A DNA stretch of 64,000 nt from Tropicimonas sp. IMCC6043 (GCF_004146235.1 NZ_SELO01000011.1:53979-117978); one strand, 5' to 3'. Counted from the first letter of the stretch, positions 29,381-38,378 are shown. The notes: a model not told the origin generated them from the sequence alone. Program-made: numbers and translations.

Positions 29381-30054
29381 GGCAGGATGACCGGCGGCGG
29401 GTCGGCCGGCGGGGCGGCATCTGCCGGGCGGACATAGAACGGCGCGGGGCGGTCGGGCGTCTCGCCGTCGACGACGAGGCGTCGCTCGGCGATCCGGGCG
29501 ATCCGGCTGGCAATGTCGTCGAGCTTGCCGGGTAAAGGGGGGGCGCCGAGATGCCGGCCGATCTCGCTTGCGAGATGGCCGATGACGCAGGTTTCGGACC
29601 CGTTTCCGAGATCGGCGGGCGGCGCGGATGGGTCGATCAGCCGCGCCTTGCCGCTCGGACGACCGCGGCGGAATGGCTGGACATGCGCCATGTCGCGCGG
29701 CGCCGGCAGGCTGACCAGCAGGTGCTCGCGCGCGTCGCCATTGGCCATGACCTCAAAGAGGGAAACGCCGATGGCCGGGATCGAGAGCGCCAGCGCGAGG
29801 CCGCGCGCGGCAGAGACCGAGATCCGGATACCGGTGAAATTGCCCGGCCCGGTGCCGACCGCGATGGCGTCGAGATCTCGCCAGTCGCGCGCCGCGCCCG
29901 CGAGCACGTCCTCGAGCATCGGCATGAGCGCCTCGGCCTGGCCGCGCTTCATCGGTTCCGTCAGTGCGCCGTGAACCTGCCCCCCACAGAGCAAAGCGGC
30001 CGCGCAATGCGCGGCCGATGTGTCGAAGGCGAGGATCGTCGGCTCAGACCGCAA
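29377..30054 (-). CDS. tsaB: tRNA threonylcarbamoyladenosine biosynthesis protein TsaB
   Basis: 225 residues of the ASKHA fold. The N-terminal ILAFDTSAAHCAAALL and the phosphate-binding VGTGPGNFTGIRISVSAARGLA are diagnostic. TsaB is the scaffold partner of TsaD in making t6A37 on ANN-decoding tRNAs. The C-terminal part is proline- and alanine-rich and poorly conserved as usual. It overlaps rimI downstream by 4 bp, and its start overlaps the end of the NifU-type gene by about 11 bp. Confidence 0.9.
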   Translation of the reverse strand: MRSEPTILAFDTSAAHCAAALLCGGQVHGALTEPMKRGQAEALMPMLEDVLAGAARDWRDLDAIAVGTGPGNFTGIRISVSAARGLALALSIPAIGVSLFEVMANGDAREHLLVSLPAPRDMAHVQPFRRGRPSGKARLIDPSAPPADLGNGSETCVIGHLASEIGRHLGAPPLPGKLDDIASRIARIAERRLVVDGETPDRPAPFYVRPADAAPPADPPPVILP

Positions 30055-30610
30055 CGGGCCGGACCTCCACCACCTCTGGTATGTAATGCCGGAGCAGGTT
30101 CTCGATGCCCATTTTCAGCGTCAGCGTGGAGGAGGGGCATCCGGCGCAGGCGCCCTGCATGTGCAGGTAGACGACGCCGCGGTCGAACCCGTGGAAGGTG
30201 ATGTCGCCGCCGTCCTGGGCCACGGCCGGACGCACGCGCGTGTCGAGCAGCTCCTTGATCTGGCTGACGATGTCTCCGTCCTCGCCGTCATGCGCCGCGT
30301 GGCCGCCCGCGGCCGGGCCGCTGCCATCCGCGAGCGCCGGCTCGCCTGACTGGAAGTGCTCCATGATCGCCCCGAGGATCGCCGGCTTCACATGCTCCCA
30401 TTCCACCGAGTCGCCCTTGGTGACGGTCACGAAATCAGTGCCGAAAAAGACCCCGGTCACACCCCTCACGGCGAAGATCCGGCTTGCGAGCGGCGAGCGT
30501 CCGCCGGCCTCGGCGTTGGGGAAATCGGCGGTGCCGGACTCGAGCACGGTCTGGCCGGGGAGGAACTTGAGCGTCGCCGGGTTCGGCGTGGATTCGGTCT
30601 GAATGAACAT
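30044..30610 (-). CDS. NifU-family iron-sulfur cluster scaffold/carrier (NfuA-like)
   Basis: 188 residues from the ATG at 30610. The N-terminal Nfu_N domain begins FIQTESTPNPATLKFLPG, and the C-terminal NifU domain carries the cluster ligands CAGC (GACAGCPSSTLTLK). It delivers Fe-S clusters to apo-proteins in the cytoplasm. A low-complexity linker (GSGPAAGGHAAHDGEDG) joins the domains. The frame extends upstream to 31189 through the usp gene, but the family N-terminus fixes the start. Likely cotranscribed with tsaB and rimI. Confidence 0.92.
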   Translation of the reverse strand: MFIQTESTPNPATLKFLPGQTVLESGTADFPNAEAGGRSPLASRIFAVRGVTGVFFGTDFVTVTKGDSVEWEHVKPAILGAIMEHFQSGEPALADGSGPAAGGHAAHDGEDGDIVSQIKELLDTRVRPAVAQDGGDITFHGFDRGVVYLHMQGACAGCPSSTLTLKMGIENLLRHYIPEVVEVRPVAV

Positions 30611-30713
30611 TGGGCGTGCCTCTTTGGGATCCCTCGGTATATGCGCCCTCAGAGCGAAAGAGTCAATTGCTTGGAATGGTTCTAAACTTTTGCCGACCCG
30701 GCGCCGCCGCGGC

Positions 30714-31169
30714 TCAGGTGATCGACTCGAGCTGCTCCTTGGACAGCCCGCCCGGCACAATTGTGATCGGAATCGGCAGCGTTCCGGCCGACTTGCAGAG
30801 TTGGGTGACGAGCGGGCCGGGGCCTTTCTTGTCGGTGGCCGCGCCGAGCACCAGGACGCCGATTTCGGGATCCTCGCGGATCTGGGAGATGAGTTCCGGC
30901 ACCGGTTCGCCCTCGCGGATGACCAGATGCGGGTCGATGCCCTGCCGGTCGCGCATCCACTTGGCAAAGACTTCGAAATGCGCCTCGATGCGTTCGCGGG
31001 CCTCCGCGCGCATGATGTCGCCGACGCCGATCCAGTGGTTGAACTCCTCCGGCGCGATGATCGACAGGATCTCCACGCCTCCGCCGGTATTGGCCGCCCG
31101 CATCGCGGCGAACCGCATCGCATTGAGGCATTCGCGGCTGTCGTCGAGAACCACCAGAAACTTGCGCAT
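30714..31169 (-). CDS. Universal stress protein (UspA family)
   Basis: 151 residues. It begins RKFLVVLDDSRECLNAMRFAAMRAANTGG, the usual Usp first strand and helix, and ends with IPITIVPGGLS. The ATP-binding G-x2-G-x9-G motif is degenerate (VLGAATDKKGPGPLV), so nucleotide binding is uncertain. GAGGAGG stands immediately before an ATG at 31175 and 6 bp before the ATG at 31169; the second spacing is correct, so 31169 is chosen. Upstream of the nfuA-like gene on the same strand. Confidence 0.88.
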   Translation of the reverse strand: MRKFLVVLDDSRECLNAMRFAAMRAANTGGGVEILSIIAPEEFNHWIGVGDIMRAEARERIEAHFEVFAKWMRDRQGIDPHLVIREGEPVPELISQIREDPEIGVLVLGAATDKKGPGPLVTQLCKSAGTLPIPITIVPGGLSKEQLESIT

Positions 31170-31256
31170 TGCCATCCTCCTCGGACCACCAGATTGCGGC
31201 CACGCCGCCCAGACCTTGCCCGGCACGGCGGCGCAGGGCAAGCGAAAGCGCGTGCC

Positions 31257-32120
31257 TCACGCGGCCGAAAGCGCCCAGTCCCAGTAGAGTTCGCGCGCCC
31301 GGCGCGTTACCCGGCCGACTTCGTAGGAGATGTCGTCGAAGGCGGTGACCGGTGTGACCTTGGTCATGTTGCCCGACAGGAAGATCTCGTCGGCCTCCTC
31401 GACCTCTTCGAATGTCAGCACTTTCTCGACCACCTCGAATCCGTCCGCACGCAGGTTCGCGATGTGGCGGGCGCGGGTGATGCCGGACAGGAAGGTGCCA
31501 TTGGCGATCGGCGTGAAGACCACACCGTCCTTGACCATGAAAACATTGGCCGTTGCGGTTTCGGCCACGTTGCCCATCGCATCGGCCACCAGCGCGTTGC
31601 CGTAGCCCTTGGCATGCGCCTCGCCCAGCATCCGCGCGTTGTTGGGATAGAGGCATCCGGCCTTCGCGTTGCAGACCGTGGAGTCGAGCGTCGGGCGGCG
31701 GAAGCTGGTTCGGGTCAGGGTCGTCGTGGCCGTGGCCGACGCCATCGGGATCTGTTCGAGGCAGATGCAGAAACCTGTGGCACCCTCCTTCGGCAGAACC
31801 CCCGACGGGCCGCCGTCGATGCCCCAGTACATTGGCCGGATATAGACGGCTTCGGCCGGCGAATAGGCACCGAGACCCTCCCGGATGATCTCCACCATGT
31901 CCTCGGTCGCGACGGTCGGGGTGATCATCAATGCCCTGGCCGAGCGGTTGATCCGGGCGCAATGGGCCTCGAGATCCGGCGACACGCCCTCGAACCAGCG
32001 TGCGCCGTCGAAGACGGTCGTTCCGAGCCAGGCGCCGTGATCCGCGGCGCGCATGACCGGCACGTCGCCGACATGCCAGGATCCGTCGAAATAGGTTCGG
32101 ATATTGGTGCCGACGACCAT
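31257..32120 (-). CDS. Branched-chain amino acid aminotransferase-like, class IV PLP enzyme
   Basis: 287 residues from the ATG at 32120, which has GGAGG 7 bp upstream. The catalytic-lysine segment is STVCNAKAGCLYPNN, and the C-terminal half has MGNVAETATANVFMV and FLSGITRARHIANL. These are features of BCAT/D-amino-acid transaminase fold type IV. BCAT interconverts valine, leucine or isoleucine and their 2-oxo acids. The GCLYPNN variant of the usual GGNY suggests some divergence in substrate. A start 12 bp upstream (32132) is possible. Confidence 0.85.
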   Translation of the reverse strand: MVVGTNIRTYFDGSWHVGDVPVMRAADHGAWLGTTVFDGARWFEGVSPDLEAHCARINRSARALMITPTVATEDMVEIIREGLGAYSPAEAVYIRPMYWGIDGGPSGVLPKEGATGFCICLEQIPMASATATTTLTRTSFRRPTLDSTVCNAKAGCLYPNNARMLGEAHAKGYGNALVADAMGNVAETATANVFMVKDGVVFTPIANGTFLSGITRARHIANLRADGFEVVEKVLTFEEVEEADEIFLSGNMTKVTPVTAFDDISYEVGRVTRRARELYWDWALSAA

Positions 32121-32353
32121 TGCTGCCTCCATGTCTCCCTCAGCCGGCGCGACACTAGGACCATGGTCGGGACGCGTCCAGTCCTGCCGGTGCGGAATTG
32201 CCTCCGCTTCCGCGAACGGTCGGACAGGGTCCGGAAAAGCGTTTCCGCCTTGATCACGCAATGCGGACGAACGCATCGCGGCGAGGCTGCGCCTGCGATG
32301 AGACCGGCAAGATGGCAGACAGGGCTCCGCGCGGTGGAACCTGTCTCTTGAGC

Positions 32354-32530
32354 TCAGGCGAGTTTGCTGGCGACCAGGTAGGAAATCGGAACCGCCAAAG
32401 CGAAGCCCAGGGCGGAGGCGATGATGATCGGGGTTTGCGTGTCGAGGCCGGCGACCAGAGCGGCGACGATCAGGATACCCGCAGTGGATGCGCCGATGAT
32501 GACGAACAACAACAAGGCAAGGCGGAACAT
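32354..32530 (-). CDS. Small two-span membrane protein, often mislabelled CTP synthetase
   Basis: 58 residues with two hydrophobic helices (LALLLFVIIGASTAGILIVAALVAGL and IIIASALGFALAVPISYLVA). Proteins of this size and pattern are common in Rhodobacteraceae, where databases frequently call them CTP synthetase although they have no relation to PyrG. GGAGG followed by 6 nt favours the ATG at 32530 over the one at 32536. No function is known. It stands alone between the BCAT-like gene and cspA. Confidence 0.7.
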   Translation of the reverse strand: MFRLALLLFVIIGASTAGILIVAALVAGLDTQTPIIIASALGFALAVPISYLVASKLA

Positions 32531-32711
32531 GAGCATCCTCCGGCAAATGGTGTTTTTGCTATATGGGAGATGCTTGATTTGGCGTCCTTGATTTGGGTCA
32601 AGTCGCTCTGGCGGGGGGGTGCTTCCCGGCGGCCGACCGGGACGCGCAGGAGGAAGGCGGCAGCGGCCGAACCGCCGCGCCGGCGGCTCCACGGCAACGG
32701 TCGGAAACGCC

Positions 32712-32738
32712 AAAGGCCGCCGATATACGGCGGCCTTC
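32712..32738 (-). terminator. Rho-independent terminator of cspA
   Basis: Just downstream of cspA on the minus strand, AAGGCCGCCG and CGGCGGCCTT form a 10-bp stem around a 5-nt loop (TATAT), followed by a short T-rich stretch (TTTGGCGTTT). The stem ends about 36 bp past the cspA stop, consistent with intrinsic termination. Confidence 0.8.
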
Positions 32739-32773
32739 TGAATCTCGAGTGGCCCTCGGAAGGGCGGTCGCGC

Positions 32774-32980
32774 TTAAAGCGCGGTCAGATTGACCGCAGA
32801 CTCGCGGCCATCACGGCCGGCTTCGATGTCGAAGGACACCTTCTGACCGTCAGCTAGGCCGGTGAGGCCAGAGCGCTCAACGGCGCTGATATGAACGAAC
32901 ACGTCTTTCTTGCCGCCATCGGGCGCAATGAAGCCGTAGCCTTTGGTGGTGTTGAACCATTTCACGGTGCCAGTGGCCAT
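32774..32980 (-). CDS. Cold-shock protein, CspA family
   Basis: 68 residues, a single OB-fold cold-shock domain. RNP1 is [10 protein letters not shown] and RNP2 is [10 protein letters not shown], both complete. It binds single-stranded nucleic acid and is an RNA chaperone. AAGGAG lies 7 nt before the ATG. A strong terminator follows, so the gene is monocistronic. It is divergent from the small DUF2892-type gene at 33309, with 330 bp between them including both 5' regions. Confidence 0.95.
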   Translation of the reverse strand: MATGTVKWFNTTKGYGFIAPDGGKKDVFVHISAVERSGLTGLADGQKVSFDIEAGRDGRESAVNLTAL

Positions 32981-33308
32981 CCGTAGTCTCCTTGTTCAGG
33001 TTCGCTGCCCGCAGGATTGCAGCAACGTCGGCGTCAGTTGTCGCGGTCGAGACTGAAGCCGGTGACGGAGACAGTTGGTCGAAATGCGTGAACGCTCGCA
33101 GGCCGCATATGGCTTCGTTGCGGGATTCGCGCAAGGGAAATCTCTCTTCCGCGCGCGATTCCGGCGAACTCAGCGGTCCTTTGCCGGGCCGGGACGCAGC
33201 CATCCGAACGGACACGCAATTCAAATTCTTCTTCTTGAATATTTCCGCCGGGCAGGGCATTCTGCGGCGAAAGCGGACGGTGCGTCCGCACAGACAAGGA
33301 GACGGGAC

Positions 33309-33512
33309 ATGACTCTCGACCGCGCGGTGCTGGCCTTTGCCGGCGTGATGATCCTTCTGAGCGTTCTGCTCACCCTCTTCGTTCACCCCCTCTGGATGTG
33401 GTTCACCGTGTTCATCGGCGTGAACATGCTGCAATCGGCCTTCACCGGCTTCTGCCCGGCGGCGATGATCTTCAAGGCAATGGGGATCAAGGGCGGCTGC
33501 GCGTTCGAGTGA
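33309..33512 (+). CDS. DUF2892/YgaP-transmembrane-like small membrane protein
   Basis: 67 residues from an ATG with AAGGAG 7 nt before it. The N-terminal TLDRAVLAFAGVMILLSVLLTLFVHPLWMWFTVFIGVNMLQSAFTGFCPAAMIFKAMGI pattern matches the DUF2892 (YgaP-type) membrane domain: two helices and a conserved FCP-like cysteine motif before the last helix. In other proteins this domain is fused to rhodanese domains and related to sulfur handling. Here it is stand-alone. It is convergent with cutA. Confidence 0.8.
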   Translation: MTLDRAVLAFAGVMILLSVLLTLFVHPLWMWFTVFIGVNMLQSAFTGFCPAAMIFKAMGIKGGCAFE

Positions 33513-33536
33513 ATTGCGCGGCGGGCCGCCTCGCGA

Positions 33537-33857
33537 TCATTCGCCGCCGCTCGCCTCCTCCCGGATCCAGGTGAGGTATTCCGACGAAGCCTCCGTCACG
33601 ACCCGGGTGATCGGCGGGATTTCGTAGGGATGCATGCGCCGGATCTCGGCCTCGATCAGATCGGCATGCTCCTGACGCGTCTTGAGCGTGAGCGGATACT
33701 GGTCGGCGTGCCGGATCCGCCCCTTCCAGCGGAAGGTCGACTGAGTCGGCGGATGGCGAGTGGCGACAGCCACGAGGCGTCGGGCGACCAGTTCGTCCGC
33801 GATCCGGTCGGCGGTCTCGGCGTCGGGGCAGTTGATTTGAAAGGTCAGGAACGGCAT
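33537..33857 (-). CDS. cutA: Divalent-cation tolerance protein CutA
   Basis: 106 residues of the trimeric CutA1 fold: NCPDAETADRIADELVARRLVAVATRH in the first half and WKGRIRHADQYPLTLKTRQEHADLIEAEIRRMHPYEIPPI in the second, including the signature HPYEIP. GAGGAG lies upstream of the ATG at 33857, with a family-like leader (GGCGTAGGCTCG) that is repeated at 52840 in front of a broken copy. CutA is a small cytoplasmic trimer linked to copper and other divalent cations. Confidence 0.92.
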   Translation of the reverse strand: MPFLTFQINCPDAETADRIADELVARRLVAVATRHPPTQSTFRWKGRIRHADQYPLTLKTRQEHADLIEAEIRRMHPYEIPPITRVVTEASSEYLTWIREEASGGE

Positions 33858-33982
33858 TGCGGGCTCCTCTGTCCGGGAGATCGAGCCTACGCCTTTGCGG
33901 TGACAGATCAAGGGGATGTGAGGGTGGCGCGTAACAGAGTCGACTCGAGCTTCCGACATTCGAAGAACGTCTCAACTCTGAA

Positions 33983-34017
33983 TCAAAAGGGGAGCGAGTC
34001 GGCCTCCCGCTCCCCTT
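33983..34017 (-). terminator. Rho-independent terminator after small exported gene
   Basis: On the minus strand, AAGGGGAGCG pairs with CGCTCCCCTT around an 11-nt loop, followed by TTTTGATT. It lies 41 bp beyond the stop of the small exported gene at 34058 and in front of cutA, so it ends that single-gene transcript. Confidence 0.85.
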
Positions 34018-34057
34018 CACCAGCGCAGCGGTGCGCCGCGGCGTCCCGACGGGCGCG

Positions 34058-34315
34058 TCAGTCGCGCGTTCCCTTGCCGTTGCTCAGACGGTTACCAGCG
34101 CCGGGCTTGGTATAGGTCTCGCCCGAGTGAACCGACGTGTAGCTGCCGGTGGTGCGGATCGACTCGTTGATGGCCTTGTTGACCGAACCGTAGCTCTGTC
34201 CGTGCGCCGAGTTCGGTCCCCCCTTAAACGTGTCGGAAATGACCTTGCCGGGGCCTTCGGCCGAAGCTGCGGTTGCGAAAGCCGCGAAGGCGGCGGTGAT
34301 GATCAGCGTCTTCAT
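34058..34315 (-). CDS. Small exported hypothetical protein
   Basis: 85 residues. A signal peptide (TLIITAAFAAFATAASAEG) is followed by a polar, glycine/serine-rich mature part of about 65 residues with no cysteine (FKGGPNSAHGQSYGSVNKAINESI, TGSYTSVHSGETY). CAGGAGG lies upstream of the ATG. A strong terminator behind it indicates a monocistronic, possibly abundant mRNA. No family recognised. Confidence 0.7.
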   Translation of the reverse strand: MKTLIITAAFAAFATAASAEGPGKVISDTFKGGPNSAHGQSYGSVNKAINESIRTTGSYTSVHSGETYTKPGAGNRLSNGKGTRD

Positions 34316-34556
34316 GCGTGTGTCCTCCTGTTGCGCATTGTCCTCGGGATACGCGGCCGCAGGGCAATCGGATTAGTTTCGTCCCGATTGCGGGGAAAGA
34401 CTGGTGGTCGTCCGTGAGTCCGGTGCCTGATTCCGGCGCTCGTCGGTCAACGCGATGATCGAGGGATCCATGCCGCGCCTCAGGGTCACTTCTCCAAGCA
34501 GCAGTGCCCGTCCCATTCTGGCGACCTGCCCCGCGCCCTCCCGGACGGAAAGGCGG

Positions 34557-35732
34557 TCAGAAGATCTCGAATAGGCCAGCCGCGCCCTGTCCGCCGCCGA
34601 CGCACATCGAGACCACGCCCCACCGCGCGGCGCGGCGTCGGCCCTCGAGCAGGATATGCCCCGCCATCCTCGCGCCCGACATTCCGTAGGGATGGCCGAT
34701 GGAAATCGCGCCGCCGTTGACATTGAGCGTCTCGGCCGGGATCCCGAGCCGGTCGCGGCAATGGACAAGCTGTGCGGCGAAAGCTTCGTTGATCTCCCAG
34801 AGGTCAATGTCGTCCATACCAAGGCCGGCGCGCTCGAGCAGGCGCGGGACGGCCACGACGGGGCCGATGCCCATCTCTTCGGGTGCGACCCCGACCACCG
34901 TGAAGCCGCGAAGCGCTCCCAGCGGATCGAGCCCACGTCGGGACGCTTCGGCCGCCTCCATCACCACGAGCGCGGCGGCGCCGTCGGAGAGCTGGCTCGC
35001 ATTGCCGGCCGTGACGGTCTTGCCTGCGCCCATGACCGGCGCCAGTGCCGCAAGGCCCTCCGCCGTGGTCGACGGGCGGTTGCATTCGTCCGCCTCAAGG
35101 CGCACCGCCTCTTCCCGCGTCTCGCCCGTGGCCTTGTCCCGGACCAACTTAACTGCGTCGACGGGAACGATCTCGTCGGCGAAAAGCCGGTCCGCCTGTG
35201 CCCGTGCCGTGCGGCGCTGGCTTTCGAGCGCATAGTCGTCCTGCGCCTCGCGGCCCACGCCATAACGCTCGGCTACCACTTCGGCGGTTTCCAGCATCGG
35301 CATGTAATAGCCGTCATGCACGGCCGGGTCGCGATAGCGATAGTCGTTCCAATGGCCCTCCTGAACGAGCGAGATGCTCTCGAGCCCACCGGCCAGCGCC
35401 ACGTCAACGCCCTCCGAGACCACCATATGCCCGGCTGCCGCCAGCGCGTTCAGTCCCGAGGCGCATTGCCGGTCCAGCGTCACGCCCGCAACGCGGTCGG
35501 GCAGGCCCGCTGCCAACGCGATGTGGCGGGCGACGTTCACGCCGGTGGAGCCCTGTGTCAGGGCCGAGCCGAAGACGACATCCTCGATCTCGCCGCCCTC
35601 CAGCCCGGCGCGGGCAAGTGCCGGGCGCACCGCGTGGGCGGCAAGGCTCGGCCCCTCGAGGTTGTTAAAGGCGCCGCGATAGGCCTTGCCGATAGGCGTG
35701 CGGGCGGTGGAGACGATGACGGCTTCGCGCAT
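34557..35732 (-). CDS. Acetyl-CoA C-acyltransferase / thiolase
   Basis: 391 residues of the thiolase fold. The nucleophile is C90 in LDRQCASGLNAL, the histidine is H347 in ISIGHPYGMSGAR and the second cysteine is C377 in MCVGGGQGAA, so the active site is complete. It cleaves a 3-oxoacyl-CoA with CoA or runs the reverse condensation. It is the last gene of the catabolic operon running from the ABC binding protein at 43985. The CoA-transferase pair lies two genes upstream, suggesting it acts on the CoA thioester they make. Confidence 0.93.
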   Translation of the reverse strand: MREAVIVSTARTPIGKAYRGAFNNLEGPSLAAHAVRPALARAGLEGGEIEDVVFGSALTQGSTGVNVARHIALAAGLPDRVAGVTLDRQCASGLNALAAAGHMVVSEGVDVALAGGLESISLVQEGHWNDYRYRDPAVHDGYYMPMLETAEVVAERYGVGREAQDDYALESQRRTARAQADRLFADEIVPVDAVKLVRDKATGETREEAVRLEADECNRPSTTAEGLAALAPVMGAGKTVTAGNASQLSDGAAALVVMEAAEASRRGLDPLGALRGFTVVGVAPEEMGIGPVVAVPRLLERAGLGMDDIDLWEINEAFAAQLVHCRDRLGIPAETLNVNGGAISIGHPYGMSGARMAGHILLEGRRRAARWGVVSMCVGGGQGAAGLFEIF

Positions 35733-35744
35733 GACGTGTCCCGT

Positions 35745-37037
35745 TCAGATTTCTTCGACGCCGCACCAGTCGGCGATGAACAGCGCGGTGGTCTTTGTGA
35801 CCCGTCGCATGCTTTCGAGGTCGACCCGCTCGTTGAACCCGTGGATCGCCTCGGAATGGGGGCCATAGACGAGCGCCGGCGTGTCGGCATAGAGGCCGAA
35901 AAAGCGGGCATCCGTGGTCGCCGTGATCGGCGCCTGTTCCAGGGCTTCGCCCGTCACCGTGCCATGGGCCGTGTCGAGCGCGCCGATCGCCTGCGCGGCG
36001 GCGGAACTCCTGTCGGCCGAGAGCGCATAGCCCTCGGCGTGGAAGCCGTGATAGACGATCTCCGGCAAGGCATTCTTCAGGAAGGCGTTTTCGCGGGCCG
36101 CGTCCATGAGGACCGCCTCGATCTCCTCCTTGGCCGCGGCGATGCTCTGGCCGGGAAAGATCGCCATACGCACATCGAACACGCACCAGGCGGGCACCGA
36201 ACTGGTCCAGTCGCCGCCCTGGATCTTGCCGACATTGAGGTTCAGCGCGTGATCCATGTGCGCGAAGTCCGCGTGTCGGTTCTCGGGCAGGTTCCAGCGC
36301 GTCTCCATCGCGTGCAGCGCCGAGATGAGCGGGATCGCTGCCTCGATCGCATTGGATCCGCTTCCGGCATAGGCGACATGGGTCGGCAATCCCCGGAGAT
36401 GGACCTGGAACCAGATCACGCCAAGCTGGGCGGAGACCAGGTTTTCGGAGAATGGTTCCGGGATCAGCGCCGCATCCGCCCTGTAGCCGCGCGCAAGGCA
36501 GGCTAGCGCGCCGTTGCCCGTGCATTCCTCCTCCACCACCGACTGGTAGAAGACATCCGCCGCCGGCGCCACGCCGCAGGCGCGCAGCGCGTCGAGCGCG
36601 AAAAGGTTGGAAGCGAGCCCCGCCTTCATGTCCCCCGCACCGCGTCCATACATCCAGCCATCGGCCACGCGCGGCGCATAGGGCGGGCTGTCCCACATGT
36701 CGCGCGGGCCTTCGGGCACCACGTCGACATGGCCGTTGAGGATCAGCGAGCGCCCCTGTCGGGTGCGGCTGCGATGGCTGCCCACCACGTTCATGGCGTC
36801 GTCATAAGGGCCGAGCACCGGGGAGAAGCCGGGCAGGCCCCGGATTTCGTCGACGTCGATCTGCCACCGGTCGACCTCATGGCCGCGTGCAGACAGCTCT
36901 CGTGCCATGAAATCCTGCGCACTCTGCTCGTTGCCGCGGGTCGAGGGATACGAAACGAGTTCGGACAGAAAGGCGCATTCGTCGTCGAAGGCCGCATCCA
37001 CGGCATCGAGCAGGCGGGTCTGCAATTGCTGGTCCAT
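35745..37037 (-). CDS. ArgE/DapE-type M20 deacylase
   Basis: 430 residues from the ATG at 37037. Metal-site motifs are GHVDVVPEG (H103, D105), GRGAGDMKAG (D136) and VVEEECTGNGAL (E170-E171), followed by a dimerisation domain and the late GPHSEAIHGFNE histidine. The M20 family hydrolyses N-acyl amino acids and short peptides. The frame extends to 37229 over the CoA-transferase end, but the family start and a short GAGGACT site favour 37037. Position in the operon suggests removal of an acyl group from the imported compound. Confidence 0.88.
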   Translation of the reverse strand: MDQQLQTRLLDAVDAAFDDECAFLSELVSYPSTRGNEQSAQDFMARELSARGHEVDRWQIDVDEIRGLPGFSPVLGPYDDAMNVVGSHRSRTRQGRSLILNGHVDVVPEGPRDMWDSPPYAPRVADGWMYGRGAGDMKAGLASNLFALDALRACGVAPAADVFYQSVVEEECTGNGALACLARGYRADAALIPEPFSENLVSAQLGVIWFQVHLRGLPTHVAYAGSGSNAIEAAIPLISALHAMETRWNLPENRHADFAHMDHALNLNVGKIQGGDWTSSVPAWCVFDVRMAIFPGQSIAAAKEEIEAVLMDAARENAFLKNALPEIVYHGFHAEGYALSADRSSAAAQAIGALDTAHGTVTGEALEQAPITATTDARFFGLYADTPALVYGPHSEAIHGFNERVDLESMRRVTKTTALFIADWCGVEEI

Positions 37038-37045
37038 CGGAGTCC

Positions 37046-37678
37046 TCAGAAGGTCGGAATCTCGCCGGCCGGCACCGTGAGCGGCGCCGCGGTTGCGTCG
37101 GCGATCTCGGCCACGCTCACACCCTCGGCGCGTTCGCGCAGGGCGAAGCCCTCGGGCGTGACGTCGACCACTGCCAGTTCGGTGAAGATGCGCGAGACGC
37201 ATCGGCGTGCTGTCACCGGCAGCACGCACGCCTCCTTGAGCTTGGGGTTGCCTTCGCGATCAGTGTGGGTGGTGAGCACGACGACGCGGCGCGCCTTCTG
37301 GGCAAGCTCGATCCCGCCGCCTGCGCCGGGGGAGAATTTTCCGGGGATCTTCCAGTTGGCGAGATCGCCCGACTGCGAGACTTCGAACGCTCCCAGCATG
37401 GTCAGGTCGAGCCGGCCCGAGCGCACAAGGGCAAAGCTCACCGCGCTGTCAAAGAACGCCGAGCCGGGCACCGTCGAGACATAGGCCCCGCCCGCGTCGA
37501 TCAGGTTCCGGTCGGCCCTGTCCGGCGGCAGGGTCGGGCCGATCCCCGACAGGCCGTTCTCGGTGTGAAGGCAGACCGGGAAATCCCCGGGGAGGTGGTC
37601 GATCACCTTGGTCGGCAGGCCGATGCCGAGATTGACCACCATGCCGGGCTCGATCTCGGACGCCGCGCGCGCGACCAT
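37046..37678 (-). CDS. CoA-transferase subunit B (3-oxoacid type)
   Basis: 210 residues. The catalytic glutamate is E40 in LHTENGLSGIG, and VVNLGIGLPTKVIDHL is the family N-terminal motif. It pairs with the A subunit encoded immediately upstream. The ATG at 37678 has AGGA 5 nt ahead; a TTG at 37699 overlapping the A-subunit stop, with AAGGAATACG ahead, is an alternative that would add seven residues. It transfers CoA from a donor such as succinyl- or acetyl-CoA to an oxo acid. Confidence 0.9.
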   Translation of the reverse strand: MVARAASEIEPGMVVNLGIGLPTKVIDHLPGDFPVCLHTENGLSGIGPTLPPDRADRNLIDAGGAYVSTVPGSAFFDSAVSFALVRSGRLDLTMLGAFEVSQSGDLANWKIPGKFSPGAGGGIELAQKARRVVVLTTHTDREGNPKLKEACVLPVTARRCVSRIFTELAVVDVTPEGFALRERAEGVSVAEIADATAAPLTVPAGEIPTF

Positions 37679-37685
37679 CCTTTTC

Positions 37686-38378
37686 CTAGCGTCGGACAAC
37701 GGCGTATTCCTTGCTGAGTTCCCCGAGTTCGACCACGCAATCCACGAAGGGGCCGGGGGTGTGGACGTCATCGGCGGCCAGCGCGCCGAGCGGCACCACA
37801 CGCTCCGCTTCCGCAATCACCCGCGTCGCCGCCATCGCCATCAGCGGGTTGAAGTTGCGCGCGGTGGCCACGTAGTCGAGATTGCCGAAGGGATCGGCGC
37901 TGTTGGCGTGGATCAGCGCGGCATCGGCGCGCAGGGCGTTCTCCACGACATAGGATTTCCCGTCGATCTCGACGCGTTGCTTCTGCGCGGCCAGTTCGGT
38001 GTCCGCGGCGATATCGGTCAGGATCGCGCCAAGCCCGGCGCCGCCGGCGCGGATGCGCTCGGCGAGGATGCCCTGGGCGCAGAACTCGACCTCGATCTCG
38101 CCGGCGTTCATCAGCGCGATCGCGTGGGCGTTGAGGCCGAGATGCGTCGTGATCAGCCGTGCCACCTGGCCGTTCGCCAGCAGGTGGTCGATACCCATGC
38201 CGGCCTCGTTGGCGTCGTTCTTGATGACCGTCAGCCCGCGCTGACCCTGGCGGACCAGTTCGTGGATGAGCGTGAAGGGCGTGCCGGGCACGCCGAAGCC
38301 GCCCACCATGACGGTCGCCCCGTCGGCAATGCCGGCAATAGCCTCTTTGAGCGTCGTCGTCTTGTCGGGCAGTCTCAT
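37686..38378 (-). CDS. CoA-transferase subunit A (3-oxoacid type)
   Basis: 230 residues. Family marks are ATVMVGGFGVPGTPFTLIHEL (oxyanion-region glycine motif), IKNDANEAGMG and IIHANSADPFGNL-like (LIHANSADPFGNLDY). It needs subunit B, encoded next. It begins 4 bp inside the end of the upstream acetyltransferase gene, so translation is coupled. The pair has the size of acetate/3-oxoadipate CoA-transferases, but the substrate cannot be fixed from the sequence. Confidence 0.9.
   Translation of the reverse strand: MRLPDKTTTLKEAIAGIADGATVMVGGFGVPGTPFTLIHELVRQGQRGLTVIKNDANEAGMGIDHLLANGQVARLITTHLGLNAHAIALMNAGEIEVEFCAQGILAERIRAGGAGLGAILTDIAADTELAAQKQRVEIDGKSYVVENALRADAALIHANSADPFGNLDYVATARNFNPLMAMAATRVIAEAERVVPLGALAADDVHTPGPFVDCVVELGELSKEYAVVRR

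Noticed and set aside
30044..31189. 381-residue frame fusing usp region with the NifU protein
   Set aside because: Only the C-terminal 188 residues match the Nfu family; the upstream part is the usp gene in another frame.
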